Positions 7,701 through 12,066 of a stretch of 12,066 nucleotides of DNA are shown here, in pieces. Positions within the stretch are counted from its first letter, which is position 1. Every line of letters starts with the position of its first letter. The stretch is from positions 1 through 12,066 of the forward strand of contig CAYYGL010000147.1 in NCBI GenBank assembly GCA_964471235.1, given 5' to 3'. Under the pieces are notes generated by a model. The model was given only the letters and a program-made list of their open reading frames with translations, had not been told where the DNA came from and searched no databases. The position numbers and the translations under genes were made by a program. The DNA is from CAYYGL01 sp964471235. Lineage in GTDB: Bacteria > Calditrichota > Calditrichia > RBG-13-44-9 > J075.

Positions 7701-7729
7701 TTGACATTTTAGCTGAAAACCTGTATTAT
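7701..7729 (+). promoter_or_regulatory. Strong sigma-70-type promoter, far upstream of the T9SS cargo gene
   Basis: TTGACA (7701-7706, perfect) is followed after 17 bases by TATTAT (7724-7729, five of six), within a very AT-rich stretch. Transcription would start near 7736. The next long coding region on this strand starts at 8436, so the leader would be about 700 bases unless a further promoter lies between or the promoter serves a small RNA. Confidence 0.55.
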
Positions 7730-7807
7730 ATAATAATTATTCTTGAAATATCGGATTTTGAAATTGTGTTATCAATTTTGAATTACAACCTTACAACCTA
7801 CTAATTT

Positions 7808-7834
7808 TATATCCATCGTTAGCTTATGGATATA
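7808..7834 (+). repeat. Perfect 9-bp inverted repeat in the leader
   Basis: TATATCCAT (7808-7816) and ATGGATATA (7826-7834) are exact inverse copies around a 9-base centre. It starts about 70 bases after the predicted transcription start. It could fold as an RNA hairpin or bind a dimeric regulator. No T-run follows it, so it is not a terminator. Confidence 0.45.
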
Positions 7835-8091
7835 GAGGGGCTGGAATATAATCAACTTACCATAATTCTATAGATTATTTCACTTAACGGGCACATCCAT
7901 TAGTTGATACGTTCGTTTCGAACTCCTCCCCTGAAAATATTTTTTTGAACATCTCTTCTTCTTTTTTTGCTTCTTTATACGGTAAAAGCTCTCAAAAATA
8001 AACTTTCAGGACACGTATTATCTTTAACGTTAGCCGGTAAGCCATGCCTGATAAATCATCATTCATTTTATTAAAACAAAGGAGGAATTGT

Positions 8092-8100
8092 ATGAGATAA
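8092..8100 (+). other. Two-codon minimal ORF (Met-Arg-stop) behind a perfect Shine-Dalgarno
   Basis: AAAGGAGG (8078-8085) is followed at the ideal 6-base distance by ATG AGA TAA. If translated, this is a start-arginine-stop minigene. If one base is skipped after ATG, the frame stays open to TAA at 8243-8245 (about 50 codons), so the site could also be the start of a small gene broken by a frameshift, or a sequencing error. The translated sequence resembles nothing I recognise. Confidence 0.3.
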
Positions 8101-8149
8101 GTCTTTTTTTATTTATTGTGATATGACGATTGCTAAAGGAGTATCACAG

Positions 8150-8245
8150 TTGTTTGCAGGCAGTCATTTTTTAATGAAATCAAAGTACCCATTTATTCAC
8201 ATACCAAAAGGAGGACAGGAGACAATCGAGAAAATATGTTGGTAA
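8150..8245 (+). CDS. Possible 31-residue small ORF with TTG start
   Basis: TTG at 8150 has AAAGGAG eight bases upstream (8135-8141) and the frame runs 31 codons to TAA. The same frame continues upstream to an ATG at 8123 that lacks a ribosome binding site. The product (ends ...KGGQETIEKICW) has no recognisable motif and no clear signal peptide or membrane span. It overlaps the next mini-ORF by 10 bases. It may be a leader peptide or chance; conservation would be needed to call it a gene. Confidence 0.15.
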   Translation: MFAGSHFLMKSKYPFIHIPKGGQETIEKICW

Positions 8246-8322
8246 ATGTCTTTTTACGGGGGGAAGCCTTTTTTGCAGTACCGGAAAAAGGCTACTTAAA
8301 CCAAAGCGATTTCCATCTCTAA
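8236..8322 (+). CDS. Possible 28-residue small ORF
   Basis: ATG at 8236 overlaps the end of the preceding mini-ORF and runs 28 codons to TAA (MLVNVFLRGEAFFAVPEKGY...). A purine-rich AGGAG lies about 15 bases upstream, farther than ideal. The stretch VFLRGEAFFAV resembles the FecR anti-sigma signature by eye, but the match is only about 11 residues and nothing around it supports FecR. The stem AGCCTTTTT/AAAAAGGCT (8265-8293) lies inside it. Treated as doubtful. Confidence 0.15.
   Translation: MLVNVFLRGEAFFAVPEKGYLNQSDFHL
8265..8293 (+). repeat. Perfect 9-bp stem-loop in the leader
   Basis: AGCCTTTTT (8265-8273) pairs exactly with AAAAAGGCT (8285-8293) across an 11-base loop. No T-run follows on the plus strand, so it is not an intrinsic terminator. 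It lies about 140 bases before the start of the cargo gene and could shape the leader RNA. Confidence 0.4.
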
Positions 8323-8424
8323 CCCTTTAAAAGCAGGAAACGGATAAAAAAGTGGGTAGAGAAAAAGTGCGGCACTGAAGAACTCAGTTACCGGGAGATC
8401 GCATCTCATAAAAATATATGCCAC

Positions 8425-8430
8425 GAGGAG
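8425..8430 (+). promoter_or_regulatory. Ribosome binding site fixing the start of the T9SS cargo gene
   Basis: GAGGAG lies five bases before ATG at 8436. It sits inside the reading frame that would begin at the earlier in-frame ATG (8418), which itself has no such site, so 8436 is the start. The signal peptide also begins there. Confidence 0.7.
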
Positions 8431-8435
8431 TCGTT

Positions 8436-11400
8436 ATGAAATATATCATATCAATTGTATTAACAATCTGTTTAGGCTTTTCGGTAATGTTTGCCCAAAC
8501 AGCTAAACCAAATAGAGTTGAAAAAGCCACCAGGTTTGACATTTCCCCTCCGTTACGGGAACTTGCAAAAAAAGCCTATCCAAAGAGAGGTGAAGGGGTT
8601 CGGGAAATGCCATTGATGCCATCTCCTGTCAGAATTCCGGCAGGAAAGAACTATAATGACGTCGACCCGGTTTGGCAAGGTTTCAACGGTCCGCTTGCTG
8701 CCGTACCGACTATTCAAAATTTCGATGGCTTAAGTAATGATGATAACCAGGCAGTGGTAGGGTTCCGGGTAGCTCCACCGGATGTGAATATGGATGTTGG
8801 ACCCAACCATGTGGTGGAAATGATTAACCTGGTATATGCCATTTGGGACAAACAGGGGAATTTGCTTCTGGGACCGCTCGCAACCAACACGTTATGGTCT
8901 GGTTTTGGGGGAGATTGTGAATTTAACAACGACGGCGATCCGGTTGTTCTTTATGATCCGATTGCCGATCGCTGGATTCTGACCCAATTTGCAAATCCTG
9001 CCTCGGCGAATGCCAAACAGTGCATCGCCTGTTCTCAAACATCTGATCCCACTGGTGCTTATTTTCGATACGAATTTGCCACACCTGGTAATGACTATCC
9101 CAAACTGGGGGTTCGCTCCGATGCATATTATGCGGTGATTCGAAATTTCAGCGGGTTGTTCAGCCTGGATGCCTATGCTTTTGAGCGCAATAAAATATTG
9201 ATTGGGGATCCCAATGCTCAATTGGTTTCGTTCAGTATGTCATCGTTGCTCCCCGGTATAGACGGTTTTTTGCCGGCAGACCTGGACGGACCACCAGCCC
9301 CCCCGGGGACTCCTGAATATTTCATGGGTCATCTGGATGCGACCGATGAATTGGCAATTTTTGAAATGTCGGTCGATTGGACAAATCCTGCCAATTCGAC
9401 ACTGACGCTTCTGCCCAGGCTCCCGGTAAATCCTTTTAATACCGATATGTGTTTTGGCAGTCGGAATTGTATCCCGCAGCCCGGCACCACCACCGGTCTC
9501 GATGCTCTCACGTTCGCCATGATGCATCGTCTGGCTTTTCGGGATTTCGGCACGCACATGTCCCTGGTGGCAAATCATACCGTGGATGTAGGCGACTTTA
9601 ATGACCACGCCGGAATTCGCTGGTATGAACTGCGGAATACCGGGACCGGATGGTCGGTTTACCAGCAAGGCACTTATGCACCAGATGCCAATCACCGCTG
9701 GATGGGCAGTATTGCCATGGACGGTGCCGGAAATATCGCCCTGGGCTATACCGTCTCAAGCAGCACGGTTTCTCCCTCGGTTCGCTTTACCGGTCGATTA
9801 GCCGGGGATCCCCTCGGTCAAATGACAATTCAGGAAAGCACCATAATTGATGGCACTGGATCCCAGCTTGGTACCAACCGCTGGGGAGATTACAGCGCCA
9901 TGTCGGTAGACCCCTCGGATGATGCCACATTCTGGTACAGCCAGGAATATGTTAAAACTACCGGCAGCTTTAATTGGTGGACCCGTATTGGCTCTTTCCA
10001 ACTGGTTGCACCCTCAGTACCGCCAACAATTACTTCTACTCCCAATACCACTGCTGCCGTCGGGGTGCCATATTCCTATGATGCAGATAATACGGTAGAC
10101 GCCACCGGCACACCCCCGATTACCTTCTCTCTGGTGACCGGACCCGCCGGTTTTACGGTTTCCAGCAGCGGTGTGGTTAGTTGGACACCGGTTGCCGGTC
10201 AGGAAGGGACCCAAACAGTTACCATTCAGGCTACTAACAACTTCGGTTCGGACCAACAGACTTACACCATTACGGTCAATCCGGCACCACCATTAAGTTT
10301 TCGTATCAATGCCGGGGGCAGCAACTATACCGACGTCAACGGTAATCTGTTTGTAGCCGACAAAGCCTTTGTGCCCGGAGATTTCGGCTATTCCGGCACC
10401 ACCCAGACCCGCACCTTCACCAACCCAATTGCCGGCACCACCGATGATGTTTTGTATCAATCTATTCGGGGCGCTAACGGTACCTTCAGCTACATCTTCG
10501 ACAACCTGCCGGTTGGCGATTATGATGTGACCCTCTATTTCACCGAGCCGGTGGCAAACAATGCGGGTGATCGCCTATTTGATGTAACTGCCGAAGGGGT
10601 GCTGGTCTTGAATGATTTCGACATTTTTGCCACCGCCGGTGGCAAAAACATAGCTGTTACCCAAACCTTTACCTCCACGGTAAATGATGGACAACTGAAT
10701 ATTGATTTTACTTCAGTGACCAACACCTTCTCCTTTGTGAGTGCGGTCGAAGTGGTTGCTGTGACACCGCCACCGAATGTGCCGGATATTAGTGTTGCTC
10801 CGCTCAGTTTGGATTACGGTCAGGTGCTGATTGGTCAGACGCTTGATTTGACTACCACCGTCTCTAACGTGGGGACTCAACCCCTTGATGTAACCGGTCT
10901 GACCACGACGAATTCTACTTATTCCGTAGTAAGCCCGACAACTCCCTTTACGGTACCTGCCGGCGGTTCCCAGGTGGTAACGGTACGATTTACACCCACG
11001 GTAGCGGCTGTTGAAACCGGCAGCCTGGACATCGCCAGTAATGACCCCGATGAACCGGTGGTTTCGGTGGCGTTAACCGGTGAAGGAATTACCACACCAC
11101 CACTGGCATTTCGAATCAATGCCGGAGGTAGCAACTATACCGACGTTAACGGTGACCTGTTTGTGGCAGATAAAGCCTTTGTGCCCGGAGACTTCGGTTA
11201 TTCCGGCACCACCCAGACCCGTACCTTCACCAACCCGATTTCCGGCACCACCGATGATGTGCTCTATCAATCCATCCGGGGCGCCAACGGCACCTTCAGT
11301 TATATTTTTGACAACCTGCCGGTCGGCAGCTACGATGTCACTCTTTTCTTTACCGAACCGGTGGCAAATTCTGCCGGAACCCGCCTGTTCGATGTAACGG

Positions 11401-11915
11401 CAGAAGGCGTGCTGGTACTGAACGATTTTGACATCTTTGCCACAGCTGGCGGAAAAAACATCGCCCTCCCCGTAACGTTTACTTCCACTGTAAATGACGG
11501 TCAATTGAATATCGATTTTACCTCGGTGACCAACACCTTCTCCTTTGTGAGTGCGATTGCGGTGGTACAAAACCCCGGGGCAAAACCGGACGAATCGGGT
11601 AAAAATCCCAACGTGGGTATTGAAGCCCATATCCCGAACAAATTTGAGCTTGATCAAAACTATCCCAATCCGTTCAATCCCTCAACTACCATTCGCTATG
11701 CTTTACCGGAAACCAGCCCGGTTAAATTGCTTATTTTTGATTTGAATGGGCGTCAGGTGAAGACCCTGGTAGAAGGTGTGCAATCTGCCGGTCAACACCA
11801 GGTGGTATGGGATGGCAAGGATGATGTCGGAAGAACTGTGACTTCCGGTGTCTATTTCTACCGTCTTCGTTCCGGCAACGTTGTTCTTACCAAAAAAATG
11901 CTGATGATGAAATAG
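8436..11915 (+). CDS. Large modular T9SS-exported protein with two malectin-like domains
   Basis: The 1159-residue product starts with a signal peptide (MKYIISIVLTICLGFSVMFAQ). Residues about 90-525 form a large domain of unrecognised family, with DVNMDVGPNHVVEMINLVYA, a NNDGDPVVLYDPIADRW stretch (possible calcium-binding loop) and five cysteines. It looks beta-rich, and similar 'VGPNH...DGDP' proteins are secreted or surface proteins of unknown role. Then come a putative Ig-like (He_PIG) domain (529-617), malectin-like module 1 (620-774, FRINAGGSNYTDVNG), a choice-of-anchor-D/ASPM-SPD-2-Hydin-like domain (783-885), malectin-like module 2 (890-1044), a short linker, and a C-terminal T9SS type A/FlgD-like sorting domain (1070-1159, NYPNPFNPSTTIRYALPE ... 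GVYFYRLRSG ... KKMLMMK). The protein should cross the inner membrane by Sec and the outer membrane by the type IX system, then be anchored or released. Malectin folds bind carbohydrate, so glycan binding or adhesion is plausible. No catalytic site was recognised. Transcription may start about 700 bases upstream; two terminators follow. Confidence 0.85.
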   Translation: MKYIISIVLTICLGFSVMFAQTAKPNRVEKATRFDISPPLRELAKKAYPKRGEGVREMPLMPSPVRIPAGKNYNDVDPVWQGFNGPLAAVPTIQNFDGLSNDDNQAVVGFRVAPPDVNMDVGPNHVVEMINLVYAIWDKQGNLLLGPLATNTLWSGFGGDCEFNNDGDPVVLYDPIADRWILTQFANPASANAKQCIACSQTSDPTGAYFRYEFATPGNDYPKLGVRSDAYYAVIRNFSGLFSLDAYAFERNKILIGDPNAQLVSFSMSSLLPGIDGFLPADLDGPPAPPGTPEYFMGHLDATDELAIFEMSVDWTNPANSTLTLLPRLPVNPFNTDMCFGSRNCIPQPGTTTGLDALTFAMMHRLAFRDFGTHMSLVANHTVDVGDFNDHAGIRWYELRNTGTGWSVYQQGTYAPDANHRWMGSIAMDGAGNIALGYTVSSSTVSPSVRFTGRLAGDPLGQMTIQESTIIDGTGSQLGTNRWGDYSAMSVDPSDDATFWYSQEYVKTTGSFNWWTRIGSFQLVAPSVPPTITSTPNTTAAVGVPYSYDADNTVDATGTPPITFSLVTGPAGFTVSSSGVVSWTPVAGQEGTQTVTIQATNNFGSDQQTYTITVNPAPPLSFRINAGGSNYTDVNGNLFVADKAFVPGDFGYSGTTQTRTFTNPIAGTTDDVLYQSIRGANGTFSYIFDNLPVGDYDVTLYFTEPVANNAGDRLFDVTAEGVLVLNDFDIFATAGGKNIAVTQTFTSTVNDGQLNIDFTSVTNTFSFVSAVEVVAVTPPPNVPDISVAPLSLDYGQVLIGQTLDLTTTVSNVGTQPLDVTGLTTTNSTYSVVSPTTPFTVPAGGSQVVTVRFTPTVAAVETGSLDIASNDPDEPVVSVALTGEGITTPPLAFRINAGGSNYTDVNGDLFVADKAFVPGDFGYSGTTQTRTFTNPISGTTDDVLYQSIRGANGTFSYIFDNLPVGSYDVTLFFTEPVANSAGTRLFDVTAEGVLVLNDFDIFATAGGKNIALPVTFTSTVNDGQLNIDFTSVTNTFSFVSAIAVVQNPGAKPDESGKNPNVGIEAHIPNKFELDQNYPNPFNPSTTIRYALPETSPVKLLIFDLNGRQVKTLVEGVQSAGQHQVVWDGKDDVGRTVTSGVYFYRLRSGNVVLTKKMLMMK
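10293..10757 (+). repeat. Malectin-module repeat, copy 1
   Basis: This segment encodes residues 620-774 and aligns without gaps to 11103-11567, exactly 810 bases downstream. By hand comparison the proteins differ at 12 of 155 positions (about 92% identical), while the DNA differs at about 85 of 465 bases (about 82% identical). Most differences are silent third-position changes. Confidence 0.9.
11103..11567 (+). repeat. Malectin-module repeat, copy 2
   Basis: This is the second copy, encoding residues 890-1044. The longest identical runs shared with copy 1 are near the end (the codons for VTNTFSFVSA) and around the codons for YSGTTQTR. A domain of another type lies between the copies, so the repeated unit may be malectin plus spacer. 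Confidence 0.9.
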
Positions 11916-11947
11916 GGAAGGTAACTCATTCGGATACAACACAATAG

Positions 11948-11983
11948 AACAGGGGGAGCAAGGTCTTTGGTCCCTCTGTTTTC
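11948..11983 (+). terminator. Intrinsic terminator of the T9SS cargo gene
   Basis: AACAGGGGGA (11948-11957) pairs with TCCCTCTGTT (11971-11980), a ten-base stem with one G-T pair. A short T-run begins at its 3' foot. It starts 32 bases past the stop codon. Confidence 0.7.
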
Positions 11984-12002
11984 TTCAGGAAGGAACAGAT
12001 CA

Positions 12003-12031
12003 AAAAAGCCGGAGCAAAACTCCGGCTTTTT
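12003..12031. terminator. Bidirectional intrinsic terminator between cargo gene and tRNA
   Basis: AAAAAGCCGGAG (12003-12014) and CTCCGGCTTTTT (12020-12031) are perfect inverse copies around CAAAA. A T-run follows the stem on both strands. It can stop read-through from the cargo gene on the plus strand, and it lies only four bases past the 3' end of the minus-strand tRNA, so it should also end the tRNA transcript. Confidence 0.9.
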
Positions 12032-12035
12032 GTTG

Positions 12036-12066
12036 TACCGAGGGCGGGACTCGAACCCGCACGGGC
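12036..12066 (-). tRNA. 3' end of a tRNA, probably tRNA-Leu (runs off the window)
   Basis: On the minus strand the sequence reads GCCCGT, then the T-arm GCGGG-TTCGAGT-CCCGC, then the acceptor strand CCTCGGT and discriminator A (12036). The acceptor strand CCTCGGT-A matches bacterial tRNA-Leu (partner strand GCCGAGG), and the GCCCGT before the T-arm fits the 3' side of the long variable arm of a leucine tRNA. The anticodon lies outside the window, so the isoacceptor is unknown. The bases after the discriminator are CAA, not CCA, so the CCA tail must be added after transcription. Confidence 0.8.

Larger units (their letters stand above)
7736..8435 (+). other. Long AT-rich 5' leader region with hairpins and mini-ORFs
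   Basis: No ordinary gene fits here. The stretch holds a perfect 9-bp stem TATATCCAT/ATGGATATA (7808-7834), T-rich tracts around 7940-7975, three Shine-Dalgarno-like sites (AAAGGAGG at 8078, AAAGGAG at 8135, AAAAGGAGGA at 8206), a perfect stem AGCCTTTTT/AAAAAGGCT (8265-8293), and GAGAT-CGC-ATCTC (8395-8407) just before the ribosome binding site of the next gene. I compared it by eye with c-di-GMP, cobalamin and other common riboswitch cores and saw no clear match. It may be a regulatory leader, decayed coding DNA, or both. Confidence 0.4.

Noticed and set aside
8240..8410. A c-di-GMP-type riboswitch in the leader (GTTACCGGG-like and AAACCAAAGC-like strings)
   Set aside because: The conserved core strings and their order do not fit the GEMM-I or GEMM-II consensus.
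8418..8435. Earlier in-frame ATG as the start of the T9SS cargo gene
   Set aside because: It has no Shine-Dalgarno and would place six extra residues ahead of the signal peptide. GAGGAG sits properly before the ATG at 8436.
11073..11657. Long antisense frames across the repeats of the cargo gene and across the histidine kinase
   Set aside because: They are frame shadows of well-supported genes, with no ribosome binding sites or recognisable domains.
1..12066. CRISPR array, transposase, phage genes or toxin-antitoxin pair
   Set aside because: I scanned for regularly spaced repeats and for these protein families on both strands and saw none.

Overview
This window looks like a piece of a Gram-negative bacterial chromosome from the FCB (Fibrobacterota-Chlorobiota-Bacteroidota) superphylum. 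The best guess is a lineage near Calditrichota, Ignavibacteriota or candidate phylum KSB1. Two gene products support this: a Kdo transferase (KdtA/WaaA) needed for lipopolysaccharide, whose motifs resemble the FCB form, and a large exported protein ending in a type IX secretion (T9SS/FlgD-like) sorting domain with the NYPNPFNPSTTIRYALPE signature common in those phyla. The recognisable promoters are of the TTGACA-17 bp-TATAAT kind rather than the Bacteroidota -33/-7 kind, which points away from core Bacteroidota. The phylum assignment is inference.

Layout: positions 1-388 have no gene but several inverted repeats. A small exported beta-propeller protein lies on the minus strand (389-1099) and diverges from kdtA (1321-2643, plus). 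kdtA converges on a 916-residue hybrid sensor histidine kinase (2792-5542, minus; GAF, three PAS, HisKA, HATPase, receiver). Upstream of the kinase on the same strand is a YfcC-family membrane carrier (5754-7202, minus; TTG start, strong ribosome binding site, good promoter). A 1.2 kb intergenic region follows: a GC-richer, repeat-like half (about 7290-7640) and an AT-rich half (about 7640-8435) with a strong promoter, hairpins and three very short reading frames led by Shine-Dalgarno-like sequences. The last large gene (8436-11915, plus) encodes a 1159-residue modular secreted protein with two near-identical malectin-like modules. Two terminators follow, and the 3' end of a minus-strand tRNA, probably tRNA-Leu, runs off the right edge.

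How the genes fit together: there is no obvious multi-gene operon. The carrier and the kinase are the only same-strand neighbours (211 bp gap) and might be co-transcribed, with carrier substrate and kinase signal possibly related. The two secreted proteins and KdtA all concern the cell envelope or surface, but are separate transcription units. I found no convincing new multi-gene system. The most unusual parts are the roughly 700-nt leader with mini-ORFs before the T9SS cargo gene, the internal malectin duplication in that gene, and the structured intergenic sequences.
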